Counted from the stretch's first letter, positions 50,864 through 61,358 are shown. The stretch: 64,000 bases of DNA from Alcanivorax sp. (GCF_019431375.1 NZ_CP080267.1:2855933-2919932); one strand, 5' to 3'. The notes: generated from the sequence alone by a model not told the origin. Translations and numbers: made by a program.

Positions 50864-52122
50864 ACGAAACGGCCCAACACCTGCCCCGCTTTGCCGTGGT
50901 CGGCCACCCCAACAAGGGCAAGTCCAGTGTGGTTGCCACCCTGGCCCAGAACGATTCCATCGCCATCGCCATGGAGCCGGGCACCACCCGCGACAGCCAC
51001 CGCTACCCCATGAAGGTGGATGACGTGACCCTCTACGAGCTGATCGATACCCCCGGGTTCCAGCGTCCGCGCAAGGTGCTGGCCTGGCTGCAGGGCCACA
51101 GCCTGTCCGCCTCCGACCGCCCGGAAACCGTGGCCGCGTTCGTCACCCAGCACCAGGATGACTCCCGTTACCACGACGAATGCGAGTTGCTGCGGCCCAT
51201 CGTGGAAGGCGCCGGCATCATCTACGTGGTGGATGGCTCGGTGCCCTACAACCGCGAACACGAAGCGGAAATGAACATCCTGCGCTGGACCGGTCGCGCC
51301 AGCCTGGCGCTGATCAATCAGATCGGCAGCGACGATCACAGTGCCGACTGGGAAGCGGCCCTGGGCCAGTATTTCCAGATCGTGCGCCGCTTCGACGCGG
51401 TCCACGCGCCCTTCGAGAAGCATCTGGACCTGCTGCGCAGCTTCGGGCAACTGGCCCCGGACTGGCGCGAGCCGCTGGATGCGGCCCTGGAATACCTGCA
51501 AGCCCTCAAATTCGGCCGCGACAGCCAGGCCCTGGAGCATATCGCCGACGCCCTGATCGACATGCTTGGCCACCAGGAAAGCGCGCGTCTGGGCGAGCAC
51601 GAGCCCGCCAGGCCACTGTTGCCCAAGCTGCGTCAACGCTGGCAGAACTGGCAGCGCGAGCGGGAGCAGCGGCTACGTCGGGGGGTGGAAGATCTCTACC
51701 AGCATCGTCGCCTGCAACGGCAGGAGAGCGACCTGCTCACCCCGGACGATGGTGACCTGTTCAGCGAACGTACCCGCCAGCTGTGGGGCATCAGCAAGGC
51801 CCAGCTGGCCGCCGCCGGTTTCGGTGCCGGCGCAGTGGGGGGCGCCGGGCTGGATGCGGTGACCCTGGGGCATTCCCTGGGTACCGGCGCGCTGATCGGT
51901 GGCCTGCTCGGCGCTGCCGGCAGCTATTACTACGGCGACAAACTCACCCGCCTGAAACTGGGCTGCCTTGCCAGCTGGAACAGCGCCAACAGCCATCTGT
52001 TGGCTAACTGTGCGGTTTTTCCCTTGGAGCATGGCGTCAACCATGTCAGCGGACTGAACGGCCCGGCTATGCTCACGGAAATCTCCAATGGCATGGTCCA
52101 GCAGGTGCGCGCTGGACGGTGA
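50860..52122 (+). pseudogene. DUF3482 GTPase, first copy, altered C-terminus
   Basis: The open frame is 420 residues; the first 366 or so match the copy at 54563 almost exactly: P-loop GHPNKGKSS, G3 LIDTPGFQRP, a G4-like ALINQIGSDD and the Gly-rich membrane hairpin AGFGAGAVGGAGLDAVTLGH. After KLTRLKLG (about 51962) the sequence departs from the family and runs into the mosaic region, so roughly 110 normal C-terminal residues are replaced by unrelated ones. Probably non-functional or an assembly product. Confidence 0.8.
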
Positions 52123-52751
52123 AAAAGCCCTCCCAAGAAACCGTGGCCACATTTCGTCAAGCTGCTGTTGCGCTGAACAGGTGCCACCCTGGCCACCGCC
52201 TGCGCCACGAGTGCTGACGCAGCCAGCACATCGCCATCGCCATGGCAGGGCTGCCGGGGCACCACCCGCCCGACAGCCACCGAGGCTACCCCATGAAGGT
52301 GGATGACCTTTCAGGCCTCTACGCCCCAGTGATCGGCGCTGCGATCAGCTCGCAGCGATACCCCGGTTCCAGCGTCCGCGCAAGGTGCTGGCCTGGCTGC
52401 CCGCCACAGCCTGTCCGCCTCGCGACCAGCCCGGAAACCTCGCCGCCGCCACCAGCAATGACGACCAGCGACGCTTTCGATGACTCCCGTTACCACGCGA
52501 CCATGCGAGTGGCGAATGCGACCCACTGTTGCTGGCTGGCCATCCAGCAGCAGGACGTGGCTGCGCATCACGCGATGGCATGCCATCTGACACGTGGTGG
52601 ATGGCCGGTGCCCTACTGCCCCGCGAACACGAAGCGGGAAAATATTTGCGCCGCTGCCGGGCGGGTTTGGTTGCCTCGACCTTCGTGGTTTGCCATCCTG
52701 CGCTGGCCTGATCAACCGGCCTGGCTGCGACGATCCTTGCCTGATCATCAC
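51964..52751. other. Mosaic junction of two local sequences
   Basis: About 788 bp in which short blocks (6-30 bp) from two places alternate in order: the lipoprotein region (about 49069-49590) and the DUF2868 end/GTPase start (about 50810-51330). Examples: GCCTTGCCAGC and TTGGAGCATG (first source), CAGCCATCTG and CATCGCCATCGCCATGG (second), GGCCACCGCCTGCGCCAC (first), TACCCCATGAAGGTGGATGA (second). Both sources stay collinear. It looks like a consensus made from two misaligned sequences; see findings. Confidence 0.75.
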
Positions 52752-54566
52752 CGCCGTGACCGCCGCTTTGCCCAGCAGCAGGAAGACCAGAAACAACCGC
52801 TCACCGTGCCCGCCTGGCTGGCGGCCCTGCATGCCCTGAACGGCCAGCGCCGTGAATCCGGCGCCGACCCGCGCCTGCGCCACTGGCGCCAGGCCCGCTG
52901 GGTGTTTGCCGGTCTGGGAGCGCTGCTGGGGGCGGGCTTCATGCTGGGCCTGCTCTGGTACGACGGCAGCCGGCAGATCAATCTGACCCTGCTGATCGGG
53001 CTGGTGGCGCTGCAACTGCTGCTGGCCCTGTTCACCAGCCTGCAGGCCTGGTTCGGCTGGCAGCCCTGGGGCAGCCTGTTGGGCCCGCGCCAGGGCGACG
53101 ACCCGCTGGCCTCCCTGCGCCCGGCCCTGTGTGCCCGCATCGCCCACACCGGTGGCCTGCTGTTTGCCATCAGCGGCCTGCTCACCCTGCTGGCGCTGGT
53201 GGTGGTGCAGGATCTGGCCTTCGGCTGGAGCACCACCCTGCAGACCTCCGCCGACGGTTATCACCGGATTGTCGCCGCCCTGGCCCAGCCCTGGCAGACC
53301 CTGTGGCCGGCGGCGGTGCCCTCGGCGGAGCTGGTGAACGCGTCCCAGTTCTACCGCCTCACGGAGGCCCCGGCGGACAACCCGGCATTGTTGGGCACCT
53401 GGTGGCCTTTTGTGCTGATGCTGTGGCTGGTCTATGTGCTGCTGCCCCGGCTGGTGCTGCTGATGCTGGCGGCCCTGCAGGTGCGCTGGCAGGCGGGCCG
53501 GGCCCTGCGTGCCCATCCGGGCTGGCAGGGGCTGTTCTACCGTTTCGAGACCCCCTGGGTGGAAACCCGTGGCCAGGAAGACAGCCAGCCCGCCCCGGCG
53601 GCGGCGCAAACCGTGCTGTCCCCCTTGCCGGACAGCGCCACCCTGATTCACTGGGCCGGTGCCGGTCAGGCCGCTACGGATTTGGTGACACGTCTAAGCC
53701 GTGACGCCAGCCCGCTGCAACTGCGCGCCGGCGGCAACAGTACTCTCGACGAGGACCAGCAGGTGATCCAGCAGGCCGGCGCTCGCCAGCAGCCGGTAAT
53801 CCTGGTCACCCGGGGCTGGGAGCCGCCCACCGGGGAACTCAGCGATTTCATCTACGATGCCCGCGATCACTGGCCCGCCGCCACCCTGCTGGCCCTGGTG
53901 CCGCTGGCGGACGAACAGGGCGCCGCGCTCACCGATGCCGGGCTGCTGGCCCAGTGGCAACGCTTTGTGGATCGCCAGGGCGACAGCCATCTGCTGCTGT
54001 GCGCTCCGGCCCTGCAGGTGCGCTGGCAGGCGGGCCGGGCCCTGCGTGCCCATCCGGGCTGGCAGGGGCTGTTCTACCGTTTCGAGACCCCCTGGGTGGA
54101 AACCCGAGGTCAGGAAGACAGCCAGCCCGCCCCGGCGGCGGCACAAACCGTACTGTCCCCCCTGCCGGACAGTGCCACATTGATTCACTGGGCCGGTGCC
54201 GGTCAGGCCGCTACGGATTTGGTGACACGTCTAAGCCGTGACCCCGGCCCGCTGCAACTGCGCGCCGGCGGCAACAGTACTCTCGACGAGGACCAGCAGG
54301 TGATCCAGCAGGCCGGCGCTCGTCAGCAGCCGGTGATCCTGGTCACCCGGGGCTGGGAGCCGCCTACCGGTGAACTCAGCGATTTCATTGTCGATGCCCG
54401 CGACCACTGGCCCGCCGCCACCCTGCTGGCCCTGGTGCCGCTGGCGGACGAACAGGGCGCTGCGCTCACCGATGCCGGGCTGCTGGCCCAGTGGCAACGC
54501 TTTGTGGATCGCCAGGGCGACAGCCATCTGCTGCTGTGCGCTCCCCGGGAACAGGATCAACCATGA
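52242..54566 (+). pseudogene. DUF2868, second copy, start lost, internal duplication
   Basis: The frame is open from 52242 but only the part from about 52752 (RRDRRFAQQQEDQ) matches DUF2868; the first 170 codons are mosaic sequence, and the normal 28-residue start is missing. Residues matching the first copy follow with many silent third-base differences. A 179-codon block is present twice in tandem (53471-54007 and 54008-54544), the junction being LLLCAP-ALQVRWQ. It ends with an ATGA overlap into the intact GTPase. Confidence 0.8.
53471..54544. repeat. 537-bp in-frame tandem duplication
   Basis: GGCCCTGCAGGTGCGCTGGC begins at 53471 and again at 54008. The two 537-bp units (179 codons) are nearly identical, with scattered differences such as ASPLQL versus PGPLQL and DFIYDAR versus DFIVDAR. 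The intact copy at 49505 has this block once. Confidence 0.92.
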
Positions 54567-55986
54567 ACGAAACGGCCCAACACCTGCCCCGCTTTGCCGT
54601 GGTCGGCCACCCCAACAAGGGCAAGTCCAGTGTGGTCGCCACCCTGGCCCAGAACGACTCCATCGCCATCGCCATGGAGCCGGGCACCACCCGCGACAGC
54701 CACCGTTATCCCATGAAAGTGGATGACGTGACCCTCTACGAGCTGATCGATACCCCCGGCTTCCAGCGTCCGCGCAAGGTGCTGGCCTGGCTGCAGGGCC
54801 ACAGCCTGTCCGCCTCCGACCGCCCGGAAACCGTGGCCGCGTTCGTCACCCAGCACCAGGATGACTCCCGTTACCACGACGAATGCGAGTTGCTGCGGCC
54901 CATCGTGGAGGGCGCCGGCATCATCTACGTGGTGGATGGCTCGGTGCCCTACAATCGCGAACATGAAGCGGAAATGAACATCCTGCGCTGGACCGGTCGC
55001 CCCAGCCTGGCGCTGATCAATCAGATCGGCAGCGACGATCACAGTGCCGACTGGGAAGCGGCCCTGGGCCAGTATTTCCAGATCGTACGCCGCTTCGATG
55101 CGGTCCACGCGCCCTTCGAAAAGCATCTGGACCTGCTGCGCAGCTTCGGGCAACTGGCCCCGGACTGGCGCGAGCCGCTGGATGCGGCGCTGGAATACCT
55201 GCAGGCCCTCAAGTTCGGCCGCGACAGCCAGGCCCTGGAACATATCGCCGATGCCCTGATCGACATGCTCGGCCACCAGGAAAGCACCCGCCTGGGCGAG
55301 CACGAGCCCGCCAAGCCACTGTTGCCCAAGCTGCGTCAACGCTGGCAGAACTGGCAGCGCGAGCGGGAGCAGCGGCTGCGTCGGGGAGTGGAAGATCTCT
55401 ACCAGCATCGTCGCCTGCAACGGCAGGAGAGCGACCTGCTCCCCCCGGACGATGGTGACCTGTTCAGCGAACGTACCCGCCAGCTGTGGGGCATCAGCAA
55501 GACCCAGCTGGCCGCCGCCGGTTTCGGTGCCGGCGCCGTGGGTGGCGCCGGGCTGGATGCGGTGACCCTGGGGCATTCCCTGGGTACTGGCGCGCTGATC
55601 GGTGGCCTGCTCGGCGCTGCCGGCAGCTACTACTACGGCGACAAACTCACCCGCCTGAAACTGGGCCCCCTTAGCGGCGGCTTCCGCGAAGCGGTCTACG
55701 GCCCCCTGAAAGACCCTCAATTCGCCTACGTGGTACTGGGCCGCGCCTTGGTGCACAGCTACGAAGTGAGCCAGCGCAATCACGCTGGCCGCGACGTGCT
55801 GGTGGTCAACGAAGCCGGCGAACACTGGCTCGAACACATGGACCGCAAGGAACGCCAGCGCCTGCACAAGACCCTGCAATCCCTCGCCAACCGAAAATTC
55901 GAACCAGGCAAACGCCAGCGCCTGATCGAGCAACTGGAACAGGCGCAGCAGGCGTTTGGGGAATGGCAGATGGCGCAGTTTGAAGG

Positions 55987-55993
<7 letters not shown>
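54563..55993 (+). CDS. DUF3482 GTPase, intact copy
   Basis: 476 residues from ATG 54563. GTPase domain (1-190): P-loop GHPNKGKSS, TTRDSHRYPM switch region, DTPG in LIDTPGFQRP, and a non-standard G4 (NQIG rather than NKxD). Then a coiled region (RQRWQNWQREREQRLRRGVE) and a Gly-rich membrane hairpin at about 330-365, followed by the family C-terminus (FAYVVLGRALVHSYEVSQRN). Probably a membrane-associated GTPase working with the DUF2868 protein. Its TAA lies in a heptamer repeat arm. Confidence 0.9.
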
Positions 55994-56036
<43 letters not shown>

Positions 56037-56110
56037 AGCGACGCGGCCAATGTGTGGCAGGGGCTGAAACCCCTGGAGCCGCGCTGTCGCCGTGAACGCG
56101 GCTGCTGGCT

Positions 56111-56678
56111 TTGCTGCCGGACGAGTCCTGGCCCTGTTGCGGGCATTGTCATCAGCCCATGCAGTTATTCGTGCAGCTGGATTCCGGTGACCTGCCGGCA
56201 GACGCCGGCCAGCCGTTCGGTGACGGTGTGTTGCAGGTGTTCTACTGCACCAACATGGAAGAAGAATGCGAGGTGCTCTGTCAGGCCCATCTGCCCTTCT
56301 CCGAAGCCTCCCTGAGCCGGGTGATTCCCCGCGACCAGACCCAGGGATTTGACGCCCTGCCGGTGAGCATTCCCGATGCCTTTCCCGAGCAGTCCCTGAC
56401 CGGCTGGAGCCGGCACAATGACTTCCCGGATCAGCAGGAAACCGTGGCCATCAACGATGACCTTCCCGATGGCACCCTCGCCCTGCTCCATGCCCACCGC
56501 CCTGCCCCACGGGCCGGCGACAAGCTTCTGGGCTGGCCGCACTGGGTGCAGAAAGTGGATTACCCTGTCTGCCCGTGTTGCCAGGAAAACATGAATTTTG
56601 TCTTGCAACTGGATTCGCTGTTCATTGCCTTGGACCCCCAGTCTGGGCAAGCTGAAACGACCGTACGAGGACGTGTCA
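56111..56678 (+). pseudogene. DUF1963-type gene fragment, partial duplicate
   Basis: From about 56115 the sequence matches the next gene 681 bp downstream (LPDESWPCCGHCHQPMQLFV at 56111 and LRPDESWPCCGHCHQPMQLF at about 56796). It lacks the first 40 residues and diverges after FVLQLDS (about 56616), where the intact gene continues TDTLPFWFGDYG. In the same frame the two are joined in one long open frame (56111-57403). Differences between copies are mostly silent. Confidence 0.8.
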
Positions 56679-57403
56679 TGCTGCCCGAAGAAATCAAACT
56701 CAAGCTGGCCCCCCTGTCCCGGACCGCCTGGCGACCCCGGATAGGCCCTGCCGTGCCCGGCGCGCGCTCCAAGTTTGGGGGGCTGCCGTTGCTGCGGCCG
56801 GACGAGTCCTGGCCCTGTTGCGGGCATTGTCATCAACCCATGCAGTTATTCGTGCAGCTGGATTCCGGTGACCTGCCGGCAGACGCCGGCCAGCCGTTCG
56901 GTGATGGTGTGTTGCAGGTGTTCTACTGCACCAACATGGAAGAAGAGTGCGAGGTGCTTTGCCAGGCTCACTTGCCCTTCTCCGAAGCCTCCCTAAGCCG
57001 GGTGATTCCCCGCGACCAGACCCACGGCTTCGATGCCCTGCCGGTGACCATTCCCGATGCCTTTCCCGAGCAGTCCCTGACCGGCTGGAGCCGGCACAAT
57101 GATTTCCCGGATCAGCAGGAAACTGTGGCCATCAACGATGACCTTCCCGATGGCACCCTAGCCCTGCTCCATGCTCATCGCCCTGCCCCACGGGCCGGCG
57201 ACAAACTGCTGGGTTGGCCGCACTGGGTGCAGAATGTGGATTACCCTGTCTGCCCGTGTTGCCAGGAAAACATGAATTTTGTCTTGCAACTGGATTCCAC
57301 AGATACCCTTCCCTTCTGGTTTGGTGATTACGGTTGCGCCTATGTTTTCCGGTGCGAAAATCATCCTGAGGTGATGACCATGACATGGTCAAGCCGTGGA
57401 TAA
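56679..57403 (+). CDS. DUF1963 family protein (YwqG-like)
   Basis: 241 residues from ATG 56679 (ACGAGGACG upstream). The motif CCGHCHQPMQLFVQLDSGD near the start and CPCCQENMNFVLQLDS near the end form a symmetrical pair with CxxC zinc-ribbon-like cysteines, as in DUF1963. The end reads FGDYGCAYVFRCENHPEV, typical of the family. Function unknown; relatives are often in toxin-antidote or stress loci but no partner is evident. Confidence 0.75.
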
Positions 57404-57480
57404 TTTCTGAAAAAATATTTTTTAAATTAAAAAAATTATCGTTGTGGATGTTGGTCGGCTAGCCCGTTGATGAATAGAAA
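57404..57480. other. AT-rich intergenic stretch
   Basis: A short, strikingly AT-rich run at about 57409-57440 (for example AAAAAATATTTTTTAAATTA) between convergent DUF1963 and hsp20 genes. No gene; it may reflect foreign DNA or a terminator region of the DUF1963 gene. Confidence 0.5.
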
Positions 57481-57504
57481 AAGGGGCAGAAAAGTCTGCC
57501 CCTT
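57481..57504 (-). terminator. Rho-independent terminator of the hsp20 pair
   Basis: AAGGGGCAGA/TCTGCCCCTT with an AAAG loop; read on the minus strand the stem is followed by TTTTTCT. It starts within the hsp20 stop region. Confidence 0.85.
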
Positions 57505-58045
57505 AATGCTCTATGCGGATTTGCCGGGCAGGTTGATGGTCTTCGTGCCGTGCTATGGTCAACGTCAGGACGCCATCGCGCAGTGACGCATCAATGCGGT
57601 CCGGATCTGCATCTTCCGGCAGGGAAAGCACCCGCTGAAAGGCACCATAATAGCGCTCCACACGATAGTAGGCGGTGTCCCCGGCGGGGTGTTGCTGCTG
57701 TTTTTCCCCTTCGATGATCAGCCGGTCCCGGTCCACCCGGATAGAAAGGTCCTCCGCGTCCATGCCCGGGGCTTCCAGGCTGATGCGGTAGTGATCCCCT
57801 TCGTCTGCCAGGTCCAGGCTGGGGCGGAACGTGCCCGCCGTTGGCATACCGGGCAGGGACCGGAAGCTGTGCTGCAGCATCTGGTCGAATTGTCTTTGCC
57901 AGCTGTTCCAGAAGGCGGCAAAGGGGTCCGTGGGCGCAGGCACAGAAGATGACGTGCCCTGCTCCACGGGTAGCGGCACAGAGCCACGCTCCGTCTCCTC
58001 TTCGTGACGGAACCAGTTCCAGGGTTTGAGCTTGTCCCATTTCAT
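57503..58045 (-). CDS. Small heat-shock protein (Hsp20/alpha-crystallin), second gene
   Basis: 180 residues. The N-terminal 70 residues are variable with Trp-rich start (MKWDKLKPWNWFRHEEE); the alpha-crystallin domain runs from about 75 (SLDLADEGDHYRISLEAPGM, DRDRLIIEGEKQQQ) with the closing strand ASLRDGVLTLTIAR (GVLTL motif). ATP-independent chaperone holding unfolded proteins. Overlaps the first hsp20 gene by 4 bp. Confidence 0.92.
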   Translation of the reverse strand: MKWDKLKPWNWFRHEEETERGSVPLPVEQGTSSSVPAPTDPFAAFWNSWQRQFDQMLQHSFRSLPGMPTAGTFRPSLDLADEGDHYRISLEAPGMDAEDLSIRVDRDRLIIEGEKQQQHPAGDTAYYRVERYYGAFQRVLSLPEDADPDRIDASLRDGVLTLTIARHEDHQPARQIRIEH

Positions 58046-58521
58046 GATGACACCTCCTTGCTGTGCTCAATGGCGTCAGCGGCAGGCGCCTGATCCCCGC
58101 TATGGATGTCGATGCGGCGGGGTTTCAGGGTGTCCGGGACTTCGCGGACCAGCTGAATATGCAGCAGGCCGTTATCCAGGCTGGCGCCACGAACCTCCAC
58201 AAAGTCCGCCAGACTGAAACGCCGTTCAAAGGGTGAGTAATGAATGCCCTGGTGCACATAGCGACCCTTGTCCTTATCGGTTTCCTGGCGTTTGCCTCGA
58301 ACGGTCAGCGTGCCCTCGGCAGTTTGGATCTCCAGCTCGTCGTGCCGGTAACCGGGCACTGCCAGGGTAATGCGATAGTGATTGTCGCCGATCACTTCGA
58401 TATTGCAGGGCGGGTGCTCCCGCTCGCTGTGCTCGGCACGCAGGGCATTATCCAGCAGCGAGCCCAGGTGATCGAACCCGATGCTGCTTCGGTACAGGGG
58501 GGAGAGGTCGACTTTACCCAT
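58042..58521 (-). CDS. Small heat-shock protein (IbpA-like), first gene
   Basis: 159 residues from ATG 58521 with AAGGAGG 8 nt upstream. IbpA-type: MGKVDLSPLYRSSIGFDHL at the start, PPCNIEVIGDNHYRITLAVP, GTLTVRGKRQ and GLLHIQLVREVP. Heat induction through sigma-32 or a thermosensor leader is expected for the family, but no clear ROSE hairpin could be drawn in the 126 bp upstream. Confidence 0.92.
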   Translation of the reverse strand: MGKVDLSPLYRSSIGFDHLGSLLDNALRAEHSEREHPPCNIEVIGDNHYRITLAVPGYRHDELEIQTAEGTLTVRGKRQETDKDKGRYVHQGIHYSPFERRFSLADFVEVRGASLDNGLLHIQLVREVPDTLKPRRIDIHSGDQAPAADAIEHSKEVSS

Positions 58522-58647
58522 AACACATCCTCCTTAAAGCGATACGAAATGGTCACGCCGATTTCGGCAAATGGGCGACACCCGTCAGGGTGTGGCCCAT
58601 CACCCTTGCGGGGCTGGCCCGCAAGGAGCCGCGTCGGTTTCCAGTTT

Positions 58648-59592
58648 TTAAATAGGGTCAACCGGTGAATTTTCAAGAGGCAGACGGCCCCGTTCACGGC
58701 GGTAATGCCCGGGCGAAACGCCCATCACTTTTTTAAATAATCGCGAAAAATAATAGGGGTCGTCATAGCCCAGACGGGCGGCAATCCGGGCCAGGGTATC
58801 GTCGCTGATATCCAGCAGATAGCAGGCATGGCTGACCTTGATGCGTTGAAACGCCTGCATGGGTGTTTGCCCGGTCTGGCGTTTGTATTCACGGATAAAG
58901 TGGTAGCGTGACAATTCACTGGTGGCGCTGACCAGTTCGTCCAGATTGAGGCGGCGGGTGAGGGCGGTCTGCAGGTAGCTGTTGACCTGGTTGATGTCCA
59001 GGGAGGCATGGCGGGTGGTGTGCTGGCGGCGCATCAGCGCCGCGAAGGCCAGCAGGCTGCGCAGCAGATTGGCGGCGTAGACCAGGTGTTCCGGTTGCAC
59101 CCGGGTGGCGGCGGCCAGCAATGCCTGAAATTCCTCCGCCAGACGCGAATGCACCCCCACGGTCACCCGGTTCGCCTCGGGGCTGTCCCCGGCAATTTCG
59201 TCAAAATACTGCGTGACCTCATTGCCGCCCAGATGCACCCAGTAAATGCTCCAGGGATCGCTGTCATCGGCCTGATAGTGGTGGGGCAGGCCCTCCGGCA
59301 ACAGCAACAGGTCACCGGCGGTCACTGACAATGTCTGGCCGTTGACCTGCAACAGGCCTTGCCCCGCGACGCAGTAAATCAGCAGGTCGTCCGCCGGTCT
59401 GGCCCGGCGCATACGGTGTCCGCCGGCATGGGGGTAGTAGCCGACCCCGTGGGGCAGGCAGCCGCGACACAGCGGATGGGCCGCCATGTTGGCCAGCACC
59501 GCCGGGGGGATCACGGTGCGCTGGCCGCTGGCGGGCAGGGGCCAGCGGGAGGTTTCCGCCGGGTGCTGATCGGTTGTCGTTGAAGAGTTCAT
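58648..59592 (-). CDS. mmsR: AraC-family regulator, probable MmsR
   Basis: 314 residues from ATG 59592. N-terminal cupin-like sensor (HPLCRGCLPHGVGYYPHAGG, AGDLLLLPEGLPHHYQADD), C-terminal double helix-turn-helix with SRYHFIREYKRQTGQTPMQA and RIAARLGYDDPYYFSRLFKK. Divergent from mmsA, as in Pseudomonas mmsR-mmsAB, where it activates valine catabolism genes. Gene context gives the name; the effector is not visible. Confidence 0.82.
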   Translation of the reverse strand: MNSSTTTDQHPAETSRWPLPASGQRTVIPPAVLANMAAHPLCRGCLPHGVGYYPHAGGHRMRRARPADDLLIYCVAGQGLLQVNGQTLSVTAGDLLLLPEGLPHHYQADDSDPWSIYWVHLGGNEVTQYFDEIAGDSPEANRVTVGVHSRLAEEFQALLAAATRVQPEHLVYAANLLRSLLAFAALMRRQHTTRHASLDINQVNSYLQTALTRRLNLDELVSATSELSRYHFIREYKRQTGQTPMQAFQRIKVSHACYLLDISDDTLARIAARLGYDDPYYFSRLFKKVMGVSPGHYRRERGRLPLENSPVDPI

Positions 59593-59696
59593 AAACCGCA
59601 ATATAGTCCATCTTTGCTCAAAAGTGGCTATCTCTATCCGTCAGTCGCTGTGCTACAACTAAACGTATACCGACAATACTTGCGTGGAGAGCTGTC
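59593..59696. promoter_or_regulatory. mmsR-mmsA control region
   Basis: 104 bp between divergent genes. Contains TGGAGAG before mmsA. MmsR sites and promoters are expected here but no direct-repeat operator was certain by eye. Confidence 0.4.
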
Positions 59697-61219
59697 ATGA
59701 CCCGTCGTCTGCCCTTGCTGATCAATGGCGAATTTGTCGCCAGCCAGACCGACCAGTGGATTCCGGTAACCAACCCGGCCACCCAGGAGGTGCTGTGCGA
59801 AGCCCCGGCGGCCACCGCCGGCGAAATGGAGCAGGCCATCGCCACCGCCAAGGCCGCCTTTGCCGACTGGAAGGAAGTGCCGGTGTCCGAACGGGCACGG
59901 CTGATGCTGCGCTACCAGGCCCTGCTCAAGGAGCACCAGGAAGAAATCGCCGAAATCCTCAGCCAGGAAACCGGCAAGACCTTCGAGGATGCCAAGGGCG
60001 ATGTCTGGCGCGGTATCGAAGTGGCCGAGCAGGCTGCCAACATTGCCTCGCTGATGATGGGCGAGACCGCAGGCAACGTGGCGCGCAACATCGACAGCCA
60101 CTCCTGGACCCAGCCCCTGGGCGTGTGCGCGGGCATTACCCCGTTCAACTTCCCGGCCATGATTCCGCTGTGGATGTTCCCGCTGGCCATCGCCGCCGGT
60201 AACACCTTCGTACTCAAGCCCTCCGAGCAGGACCCGATGACCCCCAACCGGCTGGCCGAGCTGTTCCAGCAAGCCGGTGCTGCGCCGGGGCTGCTGCAGG
60301 TGGTCCATGGTTGTCATGGTGCAAGGTGGTTCATGGTGGCAAGGAGCAGGTGGATACCCTGCTGACTCACCCCGACATCAAGGCCGTGTCCTTCGTGGGC
60401 TCGGTGCCGGTGGGCCAGCACGTGTACCGAACCGCCACCGATCATCTGAAACGGGCCCAGTGTTTCGCCGGCGCCAAGAACCACATGGTGATCATGCCGG
60501 ATGCGAAAAAAGAACAGGTGATCAGCAGTCTGGTGGGCTCCTCCTGTGGCGCGGCGGGCCAGCGTTGCATGGCCATCAGCGTGGCGGTGTTCGTGGGCGA
60601 TTCCAAAGCCTGGATCGATGAACTGAAAGACGAATTCGCCAACATTCGCCCCGGCGCCTGGAACGATCCCGAGGCCGCCTACGGCCCGCAGATCAGTCCC
60701 CAGGCGAAACAGCGCGTGCTCACCCTGATCAAGCAGGGCAAGGAAGAGGGTGCCACCTGCTTGCTGGATGGTTCCGAATGCACCGTGGACGGCCTGCCGG
60801 ATGGCAACTGGGTGGGGCCCACCCTGTTTTCCGATGTGACGCCGGACATGTCCATCTACCGGGAAGAAATCTTCGGGCCGGTACTCTGCTGCGTCACCGT
60901 GGATACCCTGGAAGACGCCCTGGAGCTGGTCAACAACAGTCCCTACGGCAACGGCACCTCCATCTTCACCGCCTGTGGCGCCGCGGCGCGCAAATACCAG
61001 CATGAAGTGGAAGTGGGGCAGGTGGGCATCAATGTGCCGATTCCGGTACCGCTACCGTTCTTCAGCTTCACCGGCTGGAAAGGCTCGTTCTACGGTGACC
61101 AGCACGCCTACGGCAAACAGGCGGTGCGTTTCTACACAGAAACCAAAACCGTCACCAGCCGCTGGTTCGATTCAGACATCCCGGCGGGCGGCCCGAACAT
61201 GAGTATCAATTTAAGGTGA
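59697..61219 (+). pseudogene. mmsA: Methylmalonate-semialdehyde dehydrogenase, frameshifted
   Basis: The 5' frame (59697-60365) and 3' frame (60311-61219) are two pieces of one MmsA. Removing 26 bp (60312-60337) restores QVVHGGKEQVDTLL and a 498-residue protein, the family length. N-terminal motifs PVTNPATQEVLCEAPAAT, cofactor part FNFPAMIPLWMFPLA, catalytic Cys in SSCGAAGQRCMAISVA and EEIFGPVLCCVTVD are all good. It oxidises methylmalonate semialdehyde to propionyl-CoA in valine catabolism. Either a recent null allele or a sequencing or assembly error. Confidence 0.88.
60312..60337 (+). other. 26-bp frameshifting insertion in mmsA
   Basis: TGTCATGGTGCAAGGTGGTT followed by CATGGT lies between CAGGTGGTCCATGGT and GGCAAGGAG. 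The inserted text carries a near copy of the flank (GGTGGTTCATGGT versus GGTGGTCCATGGT), so it looks like a local duplication or read-through of two variants. Confidence 0.85.
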
Positions 61220-61225
61220 CAGGAT

Positions 61226-61358
61226 TTGCCGTAGGAGCGTCGCTTGCGGCGCGATTCCAGCGTCAGGTAATCGCGCCGCAAGCGACGTTATTCGCTGCGC
61301 TCACCCCTTCGGGGCCGCCCTATAGGCGTTGCTCCGCTGCGCTACGCTCCTACGGCAA
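61226..61358. repeat. GTAGGAGCG-type nested inverted repeat
   Basis: Outer TTGCCGTAGGAGCG (61226-61239) with its exact inverse at 61345-61358; inner CGTCGCTTGCGGCGCGATT (from 61238) with its exact inverse at 61269-61287. A further stem GCCCCGAAGGGG-type lies at about 61303. Between mmsA and the dehydrogenase gene. Confidence 0.85.

Noticed and set aside
58522..58647. ROSE or fourU RNA thermometer upstream of hsp20
   Set aside because: The Shine-Dalgarno AAGGAGG has no convincing pairing partner in the short leader.
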